Positions 8,643 through 19,636 of a stretch of 40,745 nt of DNA are shown here, piece by piece (the stretch's first letter is position 1; the number at the start of each line of letters is the position of its first letter). Origin of the DNA: Candidatus Fimimonas merdipullorum (GTDB lineage: Bacteria; Bacillota; Clostridia; Christensenellales; CAG-314); assembly GCA_018713905.1 (NCBI GenBank), contig DVOC01000044.1, positions 1 to 40,745 of the forward strand, in the 5' to 3' direction. The position numbers and the translations under genes are program-made. The notes under the pieces were generated by a model. The model was not told the origin of the DNA and ran no database searches. It saw nothing but the letters and a program-made list of their open reading frames with translations.

Positions 8643-9467
8643 ATGGCTATAAAAAAGTATAAACCCACCTCTCCGGCGCGTCGCTTTATGTCCGTTTCCA
8701 CTTACGAGGAGATAACGACCACCAAGCCGGAAAAAAGCCTTCTTGCCGTAAACAAGAAGACGGGCGGCAGAAACGCCAGCGGTAAGATAACCGTGCGCCA
8801 CATCGGCGGCGGCAACCGCACTAAGTACAGAATAATAGATTTCAAGCGTGACAAGACGGTTCCCGCAAAGGTAGCTACCATCGAGTACGATCCCAACCGC
8901 ACGGCGAACATCGCGCTGCTTCACTACGCCGACGGCGAAAAGAGATACATTCTCGCTCCCGTAGGGCTGAACGTGGGCGACACGGTGGTGTCCGGCGCCG
9001 ACGCCGACATCAAGGTGGGCAATAACCTGCCTCTGGAAAACATTCCCGTGGGTACCATCGTTCACAACATCGAAATGAACCCCGGCAAGGGCGGACAGAT
9101 AGCCCGTTCGGCAGGAATTTTCGCCCAGCTTATGGCAAAAGAGGGCAAGTACGCCACTCTGCGTATGCCCAGCGGCGAAATGAGACTGATACTGCTGAAA
9201 TGCCGCGCCACCATCGGTCAGGTGGGCAACCTCGATCACGAGATAGTGTCCATCGGCAAGGCGGGCAAAAAGCGTCACATGGGCGTAAAACCCACCGTAC
9301 GCGGCAGCGTCATGAACCCCTGCGACCACCCTCACGGCGGCGGCGAAGGCAAATCTCCCGTCGGTCGTCCCGGTCCCGTTACCCCTTGGGGCAAACCGGC
9401 TTTGGGGTACAAGACCAGAAAGAAGAAGAAAGCTTCTTCCAAATTTATCGTAAAGCGTGTTAACTAA
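8643..9467 (+). CDS. rplB: 50S ribosomal protein L2
   Basis: [18 protein letters not shown]...; [17 protein letters not shown]-type motif. Confidence 0.98.
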   Translation: MAIKKYKPTSPARRFMSVSTYEEITTTKPEKSLLAVNKKTGGRNASGKITVRHIGGGNRTKYRIIDFKRDKTVPAKVATIEYDPNRTANIALLHYADGEKRYILAPVGLNVGDTVVSGADADIKVGNNLPLENIPVGTIVHNIEMNPGKGGQIARSAGIFAQLMAKEGKYATLRMPSGEMRLILLKCRATIGQVGNLDHEIVSIGKAGKKRHMGVKPTVRGSVMNPCDHPHGGGEGKSPVGRPGPVTPWGKPALGYKTRKKKKASSKFIVKRVN

Positions 9468-9481
9468 TCGGAGGAAAGAAA

Positions 9482-9760
9482 ATGAGCAGATCTATCAAAA
9501 AAGGACCTTACGTTCAGCCCGTGCTGCTTAAAAGAATACGCGAGATGAACCAAAAAGGCGAAAAGAAAGTTTTGAAAACGTGGTCGAGAAGTTCCACTAT
9601 CTTTCCCGATTTCGTAGGACACACCATAGCCGTCCACGACGGCAGAAAGCACGTGCCCGTGTACATCACGGAGGAAATGGTGGGCTTGAAGTTGGGCGAA
9701 TTTGCCCCCACCAGAACCTTCAAGGGACACGCCGGCAGCAAAACGACAGGTGCCAAGTAG
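9482..9760 (+). CDS. rpsS: 30S ribosomal protein S19
   Basis: [19 protein letters not shown]... Confidence 0.97.
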   Translation: MSRSIKKGPYVQPVLLKRIREMNQKGEKKVLKTWSRSSTIFPDFVGHTIAVHDGRKHVPVYITEEMVGLKLGEFAPTRTFKGHAGSKTTGAK

Positions 9761-9771
9761 GAGGATAACAG

Positions 9772-10158
9772 ATGGCTACAAGAATCAAAAATAAAGCCCT
9801 TCAGCGTCAGGAAAACAAGGACAGACGCCCCAAGGCAATAGCAAAGTACATCCGCATTGCTCCTTCCAAGGTACACGTCGTGCTGGATCTTATACGCGGC
9901 GCCGACTACAAGGACGCAGTTGCAATTTTGAAAACCACCAACAAGGCTGCGGCGGAGCCTGTTCTCAAATGCCTGAACAGCGCGGCAGCCAATGCCGAAG
10001 TAAACCTCGGCATGAACAAGGATACCCTTTACGTAGCGGAATGTTTTGCCGATCAGGGCCCCACGCTCAAGCGTATGCAGCCCGTTTCCCGCGGCAGAGG
10101 CTACCGTATTTTGAAAAGAACCAGTCACATCACCGTGATTCTGGACGAGAGAGCGTAA
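9772..10158 (+). CDS. rplV: 50S ribosomal protein L22
   Basis: AKYIRIAPSKVHVVLDLIRG...RGRGYRILKRTSHITVIL. Confidence 0.97.
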   Translation: MATRIKNKALQRQENKDRRPKAIAKYIRIAPSKVHVVLDLIRGADYKDAVAILKTTNKAAAEPVLKCLNSAAANAEVNLGMNKDTLYVAECFADQGPTLKRMQPVSRGRGYRILKRTSHITVILDERA

Positions 10159-10170
10159 AGGAGGAGAGTT

Positions 10171-10839
10171 ATGGGACAAAAAGTTAATCCGCACGGACTG
10201 AGAGTTGGCGTGATTCAGGATTGGAACGCCAAATGGATAGCCGACAAAAAGGATTTTGCCAAATTCATAAAAGAAGACGACACGATAAGAACCACTCTTA
10301 AAAAGAAGTATTATTCCGCGGGAATAAGCAAGATAACGGTGGAAAGAGCAGACGGCAAAGTGACGGTGGATATCTACACCGGCCGTCCCGGCACCCTTAT
10401 CGGCAAAGCGGGAGCGGGCGCCGACGAAATAAAGGCAGTCGTGTCCAAAATTGCCAAGGACAAGCAGGTAAGCATCAACATCATTGAAGTCAGGTCGCCC
10501 GACACGGACGCGCAGCTGGTGGCGGAAGCCATCGCGGCGCAGCTGGAAAAGCGTATTTCCTTCCGCAGGGCTATGCGTCAATGCATGGGCAGGGCCACCC
10601 GCGCCGGCGCAAAGGGAATCAAAACCATGGTTGCCGGACGTCTGGACGGGGCGGAAATCGCCAGATGCGAACAGTATCACGAGGGCAGCATTCCTCTGCA
10701 CACTTTGAGGGCGGATATCGACTACGGTTTCGCACAGGCGCGTACCACCTTCGGTATCATCGGCGTCAAGGTTTGGATCTACAAAGGGGAAGTTTTGCCC
10801 GCAAAGAAAAAGACCGTCAGAAAGGAGGTAACTGAATAA
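10171..10839 (+). CDS. rpsC: 30S ribosomal protein S3
   Basis: [22 protein letters not shown]... Confidence 0.98.
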   Translation: MGQKVNPHGLRVGVIQDWNAKWIADKKDFAKFIKEDDTIRTTLKKKYYSAGISKITVERADGKVTVDIYTGRPGTLIGKAGAGADEIKAVVSKIAKDKQVSINIIEVRSPDTDAQLVAEAIAAQLEKRISFRRAMRQCMGRATRAGAKGIKTMVAGRLDGAEIARCEQYHEGSIPLHTLRADIDYGFAQARTTFGIIGVKVWIYKGEVLPAKKKTVRKEVTE

Positions 10840-11273
10840 TGTTAATGCCTAAAAGAGTAAAAAGGCGTCGTCAATTCCGCGGCAGGATGAAGGGCGAAGC
10901 GCACAAGGGCAACACGGTTGCTTACGGCGAATACGGTCTTCAGGCGCTGGAATGCGCGTGGGTAACCTCCAATCAGATAGAGGCCGCCCGTGTGGCAATG
11001 ACGCGTTTCATAAAGCGTGGCGGCAAGGTTTGGGTGGACATCTTCCCCCACAAACCCGTCACCAAAAAGCCCGCAGAAACCAGAATGGGTTCCGGTAAAG
11101 GTTCTCCCGAATACTGGGTTGCGGTGGTAAAACCCGGCAGAGTTATGTTCGAAATGGCAGGCATCCCCGAGGACGTCGCCCGCGAAGCATTGCGTCTTGC
11201 CAGTCACAAACTGCCCGTAAAGTGCAAGTTTGTGAAAAAAGCAGATGAGGTGAGTGCAGATGAAAGCAAGTAA
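10839..11273 (+). CDS. rplP: 50S ribosomal protein L16
   Basis: [19 protein letters not shown]... Confidence 0.97.
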   Translation: MLMPKRVKRRRQFRGRMKGEAHKGNTVAYGEYGLQALECAWVTSNQIEAARVAMTRFIKRGGKVWVDIFPHKPVTKKPAETRMGSGKGSPEYWVAVVKPGRVMFEMAGIPEDVAREALRLASHKLPVKCKFVKKADEVSADESK

Positions 11274-11460
11274 CGTGCGTGAACTTAATAACGAAGAATT
11301 GGTAGCCAAGCTTGCCGATTTGAAAAAGGAGCTGTTCAACTTGCGTCTTTCGCACGCAACCGGACAGCTGACCAACCCTCTTGCGCTTGCTAACGTAAAA
11401 AAGGACATCGCAAGAATAAAGACCGTTTTGCACGAAAGAGAAACGGCCAACAAGGCGTAA
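11260..11460 (+). CDS. rpmC: 50S ribosomal protein L29
   Basis: [40 protein letters not shown] at 11260 preferred over GTG at 11254. Confidence 0.94.
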   Translation: MKASNVRELNNEELVAKLADLKKELFNLRLSHATGQLTNPLALANVKKDIARIKTVLHERETANKA

Positions 11461-11477
11461 GGCGGAGGTAAAGTAAA

Positions 11478-11738
11478 ATGGCTATCGAAAGAAACAGCAG
11501 AAAAGAAAGAGTGGGCACCGTCGTTTCCGACAAAATGGACAAAACGATAGTGGTCGCGGTAGTAAGCAAATATAAGCACCCTCTTTACAAAAAGACGGTG
11601 TCTCAGACCAAGAAGTATAAAGTACACGACGAAACCAACCAGTGCGGCGTAGGCGACACCGTAAGGATAGCCGAAACCAGAAAGCTTTCCAAGGATAAGA
11701 ACTGGCGTCTGGTGGAAATCGTGGAAAAGGCTAAGTAA
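11478..11738 (+). CDS. rpsQ: 30S ribosomal protein S17
   Basis: [21 protein letters not shown]... Confidence 0.97.
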   Translation: MAIERNSRKERVGTVVSDKMDKTIVVAVVSKYKHPLYKKTVSQTKKYKVHDETNQCGVGDTVRIAETRKLSKDKNWRLVEIVEKAK

Positions 11739-11753
11739 CAGGAGGAAAGTACA

Positions 11754-12122
11754 GTGATACAACCGCAAACAAGACTTAAAGCCGCCGATAACAGCGGTGC
11801 AAAGGAACTTATGTGCATCAAGGTACTGGGCGGCTCCTTCCGTAAGTTCGGCAACATCGGAGACGTTATCGTTGCCAGCGTAAAAAGCGCCAACCCCGGC
11901 GGCGTGGTCAAAAAGGGCGACGTGGTGAAAGCGGTCATAGTAAGAAGCGCTTCCGGCCTTAACAGAAAGGACGGCACCCATATCCGTTTCGACGACAACG
12001 CAGCCGTTATCATCGACAATCAGAAGCAGCCTCGCGGCACCCGTATCTTCGGGCCCGTGGCAAGAGAACTCCGTGAGAAAGACTACATGAAAATCGTGTC
12101 TTTGGCTCCCGAAGTACTGTAA
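11754..12122 (+). CDS. rplN: 50S ribosomal protein L14 (GTG start)
   Basis: [27 protein letters not shown]. Confidence 0.97.
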   Translation: MIQPQTRLKAADNSGAKELMCIKVLGGSFRKFGNIGDVIVASVKSANPGGVVKKGDVVKAVIVRSASGLNRKDGTHIRFDDNAAVIIDNQKQPRGTRIFGPVARELREKDYMKIVSLAPEVL

Positions 12123-12136
12123 GGAGGAATTTCGTA

Positions 12137-12535
12137 ATGGCTAGTATGAATATCAGATCCGGCGACACGGTGGAAATCACCGTAGGCGGCGTGGAAAACC
12201 GCGGCAAGCGCGGCAAGGTTACCGTTGCCGATCCCAAAGCCGGCAAAGTTGTTGTGGAAAACCTCAACCTTGTCACCAAGCACAGAAAACCCCGCAACGC
12301 GCAGGAGCAGGGAGGCAAAATTCCCCAGCCCCGCGCAATAGACGTCAGCAACGTTATGCTTGTCTGCCCCAAGTGCGGCAAAACCACCAGAGTGGCGCAC
12401 GTGCTGGGAGACAACGGCAAATATCTTCGCAGCTGCAAAAAGTGCGGCGCGGTGATTGACGCCAAAGCGGAAAAGAAACAGACCAAAGCGGCTGCCAAAA
12501 CGGCAAAAAAACCCGCGAAAAAAACCACTAAGTAA
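12137..12535 (+). CDS. rplX: 50S ribosomal protein L24 with Lys-rich C-terminal tail
   Basis: KOW core plus [10 protein letters not shown]...CKKCGAVID and tail [23 protein letters not shown]. Confidence 0.95.
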   Translation: MASMNIRSGDTVEITVGGVENRGKRGKVTVADPKAGKVVVENLNLVTKHRKPRNAQEQGGKIPQPRAIDVSNVMLVCPKCGKTTRVAHVLGDNGKYLRSCKKCGAVIDAKAEKKQTKAAAKTAKKPAKKTTK

Positions 12536-12546
12536 GGAGGAACGAA

Positions 12547-13128
12547 ATGGCTACGAAAAAAACTGCTGCGGCAACGACTTCGGCACCCGTTGAATGCAGA
12601 CTCAAAAAGCTGTATTCCGAAACAGTCGTTCCTCAACTTATCAAGGAATTCGGTTACAAAAACATCAACGAAGTACCCAAGCTGGAAAAGATCGTGCTCA
12701 ACGCCGGTCTGGGCGACGTGAAGGATAACTCCAAGTCCTTCCAGCTTGCAGTGGAAGAATTGAAGTCCATATCCGGTCAGAAGCCGTTGGTTACCAACAG
12801 CAAGCTGTCGGTGGCAAACTTCAAGGTGAGAAAGGGCATGGCGGTAGGCGCAAAGGTAACGCTGCGCGGCGAACGCATGTATTCCTTCTTCGACAAGCTT
12901 GTCAGCATAGCTCTTCCCCGTGTACGCGACTTCCGCGGCGTCAACACCAATCTGGACGGACGCGGCAACTACACGCTGGGTATTCGCGAACAGCTTATTT
13001 TCCCCGAGATCGTGTACGATCAGGTGGAAAAGACGAGAGGCTTTGACGTTACCTTCGTGACAACGGCAAAGACGGACGCCGAAGGCAAAGCATTGCTCAA
13101 ATATCTGGGCATGCCTTTCAGAGCATAG
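12547..13128 (+). CDS. rplE: 50S ribosomal protein L5
   Basis: ...[16 protein letters not shown]...[27 protein letters not shown]. Confidence 0.97.
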   Translation: MATKKTAAATTSAPVECRLKKLYSETVVPQLIKEFGYKNINEVPKLEKIVLNAGLGDVKDNSKSFQLAVEELKSISGQKPLVTNSKLSVANFKVRKGMAVGAKVTLRGERMYSFFDKLVSIALPRVRDFRGVNTNLDGRGNYTLGIREQLIFPEIVYDQVEKTRGFDVTFVTTAKTDAEGKALLKYLGMPFRA

Positions 13129-13142
13129 TTGAGGAGTAAGTT

Positions 13143-13328
13143 ATGGCAAAGAAATCTATGATAAACAAACAAAAGAGAACTCCGAAGTATTCCACCCGCG
13201 GATATACTCGTTGTTCCATCTGCGGCCGTCCCCATTCGGTGCTCAGAAAGTACGGCATATGCAGAATTTGCTTCAGAGAAAAGGCTTACAAAGGGGAGAT
13301 CCCCGGCGTAAAGAAGGCAAGTTGGTAA
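13143..13328 (+). CDS. rpsN: 30S ribosomal protein S14, zinc form
   Basis: 61 aa; [23 protein letters not shown]. Confidence 0.97.
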   Translation: MAKKSMINKQKRTPKYSTRGYTRCSICGRPHSVLRKYGICRICFREKAYKGEIPGVKKASW

Positions 13329-13341
13329 GGAGGAAAGACAA

Positions 13342-13740
13342 ATGGTTGTTACAGATCCCATCGCCGATATGCTGACGCGTATCAGGAATGCTATTACGGC
13401 AAAACACGCCGACGTGGAGATCCCCTCCTCCAAAACCAAGAAGGCCATTCTGGACATTTTGAAGGAAGAAGGCTACATTGCCGGATATGAAGAAATAGAA
13501 CAGCAGCTGCAAAACTCTTTGAAGGTCACGCTTAAATACGGCGCCAAGGGCGAAAAGGTCATCACCGGCCTCAAACGTATTTCCAAGCCGGGACTGAGAG
13601 TTTATGCCAAGAGCGAAGAGCTTCCCAAAGTGCTCAACGGTTTGGGAATTGCCATCGTGTCCACCAACAAGGGCATCATGACGGACAAAAAGGCTCGCAG
13701 CCAAAATTTGGGCGGCGAAGTGCTGGCGTTCGTGTGGTAA
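13342..13740 (+). CDS. rpsH: 30S ribosomal protein S8
   Basis: [16 protein letters not shown]...GEVLAFVW. Confidence 0.98.
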   Translation: MVVTDPIADMLTRIRNAITAKHADVEIPSSKTKKAILDILKEEGYIAGYEEIEQQLQNSLKVTLKYGAKGEKVITGLKRISKPGLRVYAKSEELPKVLNGLGIAIVSTNKGIMTDKKARSQNLGGEVLAFVW

Positions 13741-13750
13741 GGAGGGTATT

Positions 13751-14293
13751 ATGTCGAGAATTGGTAAAAAACCCATAGTCCTGCCCGCAGGCGTCACGGT
13801 AAACTACGACAACGGCAACGTTACGGTAAAGGGAGCCAAAGGCACTCTTACCCGCGTTATCGACACCGTGATAGGCTGCACTGTGCAGGGTAACGAAGTA
13901 ATATTCACCTGCCCCGAAAAGGCGGACGGCAGCGTTCAGGCAAAACACGGCTTGTACCGCGCTCTGGTTGCCAACATGGTAAAGGGCGTGTCCGAAGGCT
14001 TCACCAGAAACCTTATCATCAACGGCGTAGGCTACAAGGCAGCCGTTCAGGGCGACAAGCTGGTGCTCAATATCGGTTACTCTCACCCCGTAGAGGTAGT
14101 GGCTCCCGCAGGCATCAAGTTCGAATGTCCCACCCAGACGGAAATCGTGGTTTCCGGCTGCGACAAGGAGCTTGTCGGTCAGACGGCGGCCAATATCAAG
14201 GCTAAGCGTCCCGTCGAGCCTTATCACGCATACGGCGTCCGCTACAAGGAAGAAGCCGTAGTGCTCAAAGAAGGCAAGAAGGCAGGTAAGTAA
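13751..14293 (+). CDS. rplF: 50S ribosomal protein L6
   Basis: [15 protein letters not shown]...[12 protein letters not shown]. Confidence 0.97.
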   Translation: MSRIGKKPIVLPAGVTVNYDNGNVTVKGAKGTLTRVIDTVIGCTVQGNEVIFTCPEKADGSVQAKHGLYRALVANMVKGVSEGFTRNLIINGVGYKAAVQGDKLVLNIGYSHPVEVVAPAGIKFECPTQTEIVVSGCDKELVGQTAANIKAKRPVEPYHAYGVRYKEEAVVLKEGKKAGK

Positions 14294-14304
14294 GGAGTGC
14301 AGAT

Positions 14305-14667
14305 ATGATTAACAAGATAAACAAAAACGCTGACAGAAGAATTCGTCACGAAAGAGTAAGAAAAAAGGTGTTCGGCACCAGCGTCAAGCCCCGTCTGTGC
14401 GTGTATCGTTCCACTAACTACATCTACGCTCAGGTGATAGACGACGTTAACGGAACTACTCTCTGCGCTTCTTCCAGCAAAGCCCTTGCCAAAGATTGCG
14501 AAGGCAAGACCAAGGTGGAAGCGGCAAAGATTGTGGGACAGGACATCGCCAAAAAGGCCGTCGCCCTCAAGGTAACGGAAGTGGTCTTCGACCGCGGCGG
14601 TTACATCTACACCGGAAGGGTAGCGGCATTGGCAGACGGCGCAAGAGAAGCCGGACTTAAATTCTGA
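14305..14667 (+). CDS. rplR: 50S ribosomal protein L18
   Basis: [36 protein letters not shown]. Confidence 0.97.
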   Translation: MINKINKNADRRIRHERVRKKVFGTSVKPRLCVYRSTNYIYAQVIDDVNGTTLCASSSKALAKDCEGKTKVEAAKIVGQDIAKKAVALKVTEVVFDRGGYIYTGRVAALADGAREAGLKF

Positions 14668-14682
14668 TCGGAGGACAGCAAA

Positions 14683-15306
14683 ATGGAAAACGTAGAAAAA
14701 AACGAAACCGTTGCTACCGAAGCAGCGGCGGCTGCTCCGCAGCAGGCGGAACAACCCAGACGTAACTTCCGCGAAGGTCGCCCCGACAGAAGAGGCGGCA
14801 GACGCAACAGTCGCGAAAGAGACAGGAGAGAAGACGACGGTCTTATCAAAAAGCTGGTAGCCGTAAACCGCGTTACCAAGGTGGTAAAGGGCGGCCGCAC
14901 CATGCGCTTTTCGGCGCTGTGCGTGGTAGGCGACGGCAAAGGCTCCGTCGGTATCGGAATGGCAAAGGCGGCGGAAGTGCCACAAGCCATCGAAAAGGCA
15001 AACCTCAGGGCGCAGAAGTCCATGGTCAAAATAGCGGTGGTGGACACCACCATCCCCCACGAAGTGATAGGCAACTTCGGGCGCGGCAAGGTGCTGCTCA
15101 TGCCGGCACAGCCCGGTACCGGCGTTATCGCCGGCGGCCCCGTAAGAAATGTGCTGGAAGCGGTAGGCATCAAGGATATCAGAACCAAATCCTACGGCTC
15201 CAACAACCCCATCAACTGCGTGAAGGCCACCTTCAACGGACTGACGGCGCTTCGCTCCCGCGAGCAGATCGCGGCGCTTCGCGGCAAGAGCGTTGACGAA
15301 ATTTAA
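14683..15306 (+). CDS. rpsE: 30S ribosomal protein S5 with N-terminal Arg/Ala-rich extension
   Basis: [39 protein letters not shown]. Confidence 0.97.
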   Translation: MENVEKNETVATEAAAAAPQQAEQPRRNFREGRPDRRGGRRNSRERDRREDDGLIKKLVAVNRVTKVVKGGRTMRFSALCVVGDGKGSVGIGMAKAAEVPQAIEKANLRAQKSMVKIAVVDTTIPHEVIGNFGRGKVLLMPAQPGTGVIAGGPVRNVLEAVGIKDIRTKSYGSNNPINCVKATFNGLTALRSREQIAALRGKSVDEI

Positions 15307-15318
15307 GGAGGCAGCAAA

Positions 15319-15615
15319 ATGGCAAAAACTACCAAGAAAAACAACGCACCTCTTTACGTCAACGGCAGGTACGTTGTAGAAAAACAACTCCCCAAAAAGC
15401 CTGCGAAGGGTGCAAAACCCTACGCGGCGGCGAAGGGCAGCATAAAGGTTACTCTGATAAAGAGCACCGCAGGCAGCCTTAAAGAACATCAGGCGACGGT
15501 AAAGGCGCTGGGATTGACCAAAATTCGCACGTCCAACGTGCTTCCGGACAATGCAGCCATACGCGGAATGATCTTCAAGGTAAAGCACCTTGTCGCCGTG
15601 GAAGAAGTAAAGTAG
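15319..15615 (+). CDS. rpmD: 50S ribosomal protein L30 with about 38-aa basic N-terminal extension
   Basis: C-terminal 60 aa KGSIKVTLIKSTAGSLKEHQATVKALGLTKIRTSNVLPDNAAIRGMIFKVKHLVAVEEV matches L30; strong RBS before ATG 15319. Confidence 0.9.
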   Translation: MAKTTKKNNAPLYVNGRYVVEKQLPKKPAKGAKPYAAAKGSIKVTLIKSTAGSLKEHQATVKALGLTKIRTSNVLPDNAAIRGMIFKVKHLVAVEEVK

Positions 15616-15624
15616 GAGGCTAAT

Positions 15625-16071
15625 ATGAGAATACACACCATTCAACCCGCTGTCGGCGCAACGACGTCGGAAAAAAGGCTTGGCAGAGGCACGGGAAGCG
15701 GCCTCGGCAAGACCAGCGGAAAGGGCCATAAAGGTCAATGGGCGCGCAGCGGCGGCGGAGTACGTCCCGGTTTCGAGGGCGGTCAGACTCCCATCGCACG
15801 TCGTTTGCCCAAGCGCGGTTTCAACAACAAGTTCGCCGTTAACTACGACGTAGTAAACGTAGGTTCCCTTAACGTCTTTGACGAAGGCACGGTGGTAACG
15901 CCGGAACTTCTTGCCGAAAAAGGAATTGTTACTGTTAAGTGCAACGGTGGCGTAAAGATACTCGGCAACGGACAACTCTCTAAAAAACTTACTGTAAAAG
16001 CAGATAAGTTTTCCGCTTCGGCAAAAGCTGCCATAGAAGCGGCAGGCGGCGTTGCAGAGGTAATCGAATAA
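15625..16071 (+). CDS. rplO: 50S ribosomal protein L15
   Basis: [40 protein letters not shown]. Confidence 0.97.
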   Translation: MRIHTIQPAVGATTSEKRLGRGTGSGLGKTSGKGHKGQWARSGGGVRPGFEGGQTPIARRLPKRGFNNKFAVNYDVVNVGSLNVFDEGTVVTPELLAEKGIVTVKCNGGVKILGNGQLSKKLTVKADKFSASAKAAIEAAGGVAEVIE

Positions 16072-17444
16072 TGTTTGAAACTATCAGAAATGCCTTTAAG
16101 ATAAAGGAAGTACGCAGAAAGATACTGTTCACCATCCTGTTTGTGCTTATTTACAGACTGGGCTGCGTGATAACCGTTCCGGGGCTCAGAGCCATCGAGT
16201 TTGACAACACGCAGGGCATACTGGGACTGCTCGACTCCATAACGGGTAGTGCGTTAAGTCAGGGCACGCTGTTTGCCCTCGGCATTTCCCCCTATATCAA
16301 CGCCTCCATTATCATTCAGTTGCTGACGGTGGCTATCCCCGCTTTGGAAAGAATGTCCAAAGAGGGCGAAACGGGCAGAGCCAAGATAAACAAAATCACC
16401 CGCTGGGTGACGTTGGGACTGGCTGTGCTCAGCGCCGTGGGCGTAGTGCTCACTCTGGACAATCAGGGCGCGGGCTACATCGACTACAACTGGCTGGGCG
16501 GCGACGGTATAATGATAGGCAGTCAGAGCCTTCCCGCTTTCCTGCAAGCCAACAAGTGGATAATGTATATCTACATCACCATAGTGCTTGTGGGCGGCAG
16601 CATGCTTACCATGTGGATAGGCGAACGTATCACCGAATACGGCGTTTCCAACGGTATCTCCCTGCTTATTTTCACCGGTATCATCGCAACGGCTGCGCAG
16701 CAGCTGGGCATTTCCTTCGCCGGCGTTTTCGCGGGCAACACGGAAAACCTCATCACCATTGCGCTGTTTCTGGTCACTCTCATTCTGGTGTTCGGCTTCA
16801 TCGTATGGGTGGACGGCGCCGAAAGAAAGATCAAGGTGCAGTATGCAAAACAGGTGAAGGGAAACAAAATGTACGGTGGACAATCCACCTTCATTCCCAT
16901 CAAAGTAAACGCCTCCGGCGTCATGCCGCTGATATTCGCGTATGCTTTGATAAGCTTCCCTCAGATGATAATATCCACCTTCTGGTCGGGCTCGGACGCC
17001 GAAACGTGGTACACCACGTGGCTTACGGCAAACGGCAACGGAGTGGGTATTGCGGTGTATAACGTCGTGCTGGCGGTGCTGATATTCGGATTTGCGTATT
17101 TCTACTCCAAAATCCAGTTCAACACTGCGGACATTGCAAGAAACATTCAGAACAACGGCGGTTTTGTGACGGGTATCCGTCCGGGACGCGAAACCAGCGA
17201 ATACCTCGGCAAAGTAGTGGGGCGTATAACGCTGTGGGGCGCGCTTTTCCTGACGATAATCAACCTCGTTCCCTCCGTACTGTTCTCGCTGCTTCCCAGA
17301 CTGCTCAACATCAGCCTGAACACAATGCTGGTAAGCAGTTTCAGTGCAACAGGTATGCTGATAGTGGTCAGCGTGGCGTTGGAATTCAACAAGGCGCTGG
17401 AAAATCAGATACTTATGCGTCATTATAAGGGATTCTTGAAGTAA
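16071..17444 (+). CDS. secY: Protein translocase subunit SecY
   Basis: Multi-TM; ALGISPYINASIIIQLL, GNKMYGGQSTFIPIKVNASGVMPLIFA. Confidence 0.98.
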   Translation: MFETIRNAFKIKEVRRKILFTILFVLIYRLGCVITVPGLRAIEFDNTQGILGLLDSITGSALSQGTLFALGISPYINASIIIQLLTVAIPALERMSKEGETGRAKINKITRWVTLGLAVLSAVGVVLTLDNQGAGYIDYNWLGGDGIMIGSQSLPAFLQANKWIMYIYITIVLVGGSMLTMWIGERITEYGVSNGISLLIFTGIIATAAQQLGISFAGVFAGNTENLITIALFLVTLILVFGFIVWVDGAERKIKVQYAKQVKGNKMYGGQSTFIPIKVNASGVMPLIFAYALISFPQMIISTFWSGSDAETWYTTWLTANGNGVGIAVYNVVLAVLIFGFAYFYSKIQFNTADIARNIQNNGGFVTGIRPGRETSEYLGKVVGRITLWGALFLTIINLVPSVLFSLLPRLLNISLNTMLVSSFSATGMLIVVSVALEFNKALENQILMRHYKGFLK

Positions 17445-17445
17445 T

Positions 17446-18066
17446 ATGAAACTGATTCTTTTGGGCGCGCCGGGCAGCGGCAAAGGCACCATGGCGCAAA
17501 AACTTACTGCGGCGCTGGATATTCCGCAAATTTCCACGGGAGATATCTTCCGTAAAAATCTCAAAGAGGAAACTCCCTTGGGATTGCAGGTAAAAAGCAT
17601 TATGGCAAGCGGAGCGCTTGTTCCGGACGAGATAACCATCGAGATAGTCAAAAACCGCCTTGCGGAAGACGACTGCCAAAAGGGTTACATTCTGGACGGC
17701 TTCCCCCGCTCCATAGCGCAGGCAAAGGCGCTGGACGGTTTTCAGCAGGTGGACTACGCCGTTAACCTCGACGTAGACAAGGAAGTGGTGGTAAAACGCC
17801 TTTCCGGGCGCAGGTTCTGCCCCGATTGCAGCGGCACCTACCACGTTTCCGCACTCAGCGACGAAACGGTCTGCCCCCACTGCGGCGGCAAACTGATAAT
17901 ACGCGCCGACGACGCCGAAGAAACGGTCAGAGAGCGTCAGAGAGTGTACGAAAGCACCACTCTGCCGCTGTTGGAATACTACGACAAACAAGGCAAGCTT
18001 CTTACCGTAGACGGCAACGGCACGGTAGAAGAGGTGTACGACAGGATTTTGGCAGCTCTGAAATGA
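17446..18066 (+). CDS. adk: Adenylate kinase with zinc lid
   Basis: MKLILLGAPGSGKGTMAQKL; CPDC...CPHC lid cysteines. Confidence 0.97.
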   Translation: MKLILLGAPGSGKGTMAQKLTAALDIPQISTGDIFRKNLKEETPLGLQVKSIMASGALVPDEITIEIVKNRLAEDDCQKGYILDGFPRSIAQAKALDGFQQVDYAVNLDVDKEVVVKRLSGRRFCPDCSGTYHVSALSDETVCPHCGGKLIIRADDAEETVRERQRVYESTTLPLLEYYDKQGKLLTVDGNGTVEEVYDRILAALK

Positions 18067-18812
18067 TCCTTATCAAGTCCGATTCGCAAATTGAGGAAAT
18101 GCGCAAAGCCAACGTTATCGTAAGGGACACGCTGGATCTGCTGCGTGACCACACGCGGGAGGGCGTGTCCACCTACGAACTCAACAGGCTGGCGCACGAG
18201 TACATCACCAAACAGGGTGCTACCCCAAGCTTTCTCAACTACCACGGGTACCCTGCCAGCATATGCGTTTCCATCGACTGCGAGGTGGTGCACGGCATTC
18301 CCTCCAAAAAGCGCATATTGCAGGAAGGTCAGATAGTCAGCTACGACGTCGGCGCCGTGTTCCACGGCTGGAACGGCGACGCGGCAAGGACTGTGGGCGT
18401 GGGGTTTATCGACAGCGAGTGTCAAAAGCTCATCGACGTTACCGAACAGTGCTTTTTCGAGGGCGTAAAAGCCATCAAGGCGGGCGTAACGCGGCTGGGC
18501 GACTTGGGACACGCTATCCAAAGTTACGCCGAAAGCTTCGGCTACGGCGTCGTGAGGGAGCTTGTGGGACACGGCATCGGGCGGGATATGCACGAACAGC
18601 CGGACGTACCCAACTACGGCAACCCGGGGCACGGGCTGCGGCTGACGTCGGGAATGACCATAGCCATAGAGCCCATGATAACCATGGGCACTTACAGAGT
18701 GGAATGGATGTCCGACGGCTGGACGGTAAAAACGCTGGACAGAAAGCCGGCGGCTCATTACGAAAACACCGTCGCCATTTTTGACGACAGAGTGGAAATT
18801 TTGAGTTTATAG
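18063..18812 (+). CDS. map: Type I methionyl aminopeptidase
   Basis: ATGA overlap with adk; SYDVGAVFHGWNGDAARTVGVG, LVGHGIGRDMHEQPDVPNYG, IAIEPMI. Confidence 0.97.
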   Translation: MILIKSDSQIEEMRKANVIVRDTLDLLRDHTREGVSTYELNRLAHEYITKQGATPSFLNYHGYPASICVSIDCEVVHGIPSKKRILQEGQIVSYDVGAVFHGWNGDAARTVGVGFIDSECQKLIDVTEQCFFEGVKAIKAGVTRLGDLGHAIQSYAESFGYGVVRELVGHGIGRDMHEQPDVPNYGNPGHGLRLTSGMTIAIEPMITMGTYRVEWMSDGWTVKTLDRKPAAHYENTVAIFDDRVEILSL

Positions 18813-18818
18813 GTGAAT

Positions 18819-19106
18819 ATGAACGAAGGTGACATAGGCATAGGCAGCGTAGTGCTGTCCCGCAAGGGGCGGGACAAGGGGGACTACCTCATGGTGGTTT
18901 CCAAGGCTCACGGCGTGGTGTTTTTGGCAGACGGAGGGGCAAGAAAGCTTTCCGCCCCGAAGCGCAAAAACGTCAAGCACGTTTCCGACAGCGGCATCAA
19001 GCTGGACGCCATTGCCGCAAAACTGAAAGAAGGGCAAAAGGTGTTCGACAGCGAACTTAAAAGCGCTTTAAGGCAGCTTAAAATCGGCAAGGGAGATCAA
19101 AAGTAG
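18819..19106 (+). CDS. KOW-domain (L14e-like) RNA-binding protein
   Basis: [45 protein letters not shown]; conserved position between map and infA in many Firmicutes. Confidence 0.8.
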   Translation: MNEGDIGIGSVVLSRKGRDKGDYLMVVSKAHGVVFLADGGARKLSAPKRKNVKHVSDSGIKLDAIAAKLKEGQKVFDSELKSALRQLKIGKGDQK

Positions 19107-19107
19107 A

Positions 19108-19338
19108 ATGTCAAAAGACGACGTTATCGAAGTAGAAGGCGTAGTGGTAGAGGCGTTGCGCAATGCGGAGTTTCGCGTGAGGCTTACCAACAATCACGAA
19201 ATAACCGCATACGTTTCGGGCAAGCTCAGGATACATTCCATACGTATCCTGCCGGGCGATTCCGTAAAGCTGGAAATGAGCCCTTACGACCTGACCAAAG
19301 GCAGAATAGTCTGGCGTTCCAAGGGCGGCCAGCAGTAA
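19108..19338 (+). CDS. infA: Translation initiation factor IF-1
   Basis: [41 protein letters not shown]... Confidence 0.97.
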   Translation: MSKDDVIEVEGVVVEALRNAEFRVRLTNNHEITAYVSGKLRIHSIRILPGDSVKLEMSPYDLTKGRIVWRSKGGQQ

Positions 19339-19358
19339 AAAGAAAAAGGAGATTCATC

Positions 19359-19475
19359 ATGAAAGTAAAACCTTCCGTAAAACCCATGTGTGACAAATGC
19401 AAGGTAATAAAGCGTAACGGCAAAGTTATGGTTATTTGTTCCAAATATCCCAAACACAAACAAAGACAGGGCTGA
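19359..19475 (+). CDS. rpmJ: 50S ribosomal protein L36 (38 aa; not in supplied ORF track)
   Basis: Manual translation [41 protein letters not shown] aaaaaggag. Confidence 0.97.
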   Translation: MKVKPSVKPMCDKCKVIKRNGKVMVICSKYPKHKQRQG

Positions 19476-19580
19476 ACCTTGTCTTTCAAGGCTCGTTGCT
19501 TTTGCAACGATAACTTTGGATACACTCATGCAGACGCTTCGGCAACATCATTCCACATAGGCTTGCCGAGTGTTTGCATG
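19462..19580 (+). ncRNA. Candidate structured mRNA leader between rpmJ and rpsM (three stem-loops)
   Basis: SL1 19462-19486 (AAAGACAGG/CC-T-TGTCTTT), SL2 19494-19509 (CGTTGC-TTTT-GCAACG), SL3 19527-19580 (18 bp, two G.U pairs, one bulge). Confidence 0.55.
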
Positions 19581-19636
19581 TTAAGATAGATCAACTTACA
19601 GTTAAAATAAACAAAAACAATTAAGGAGAAAAACAA

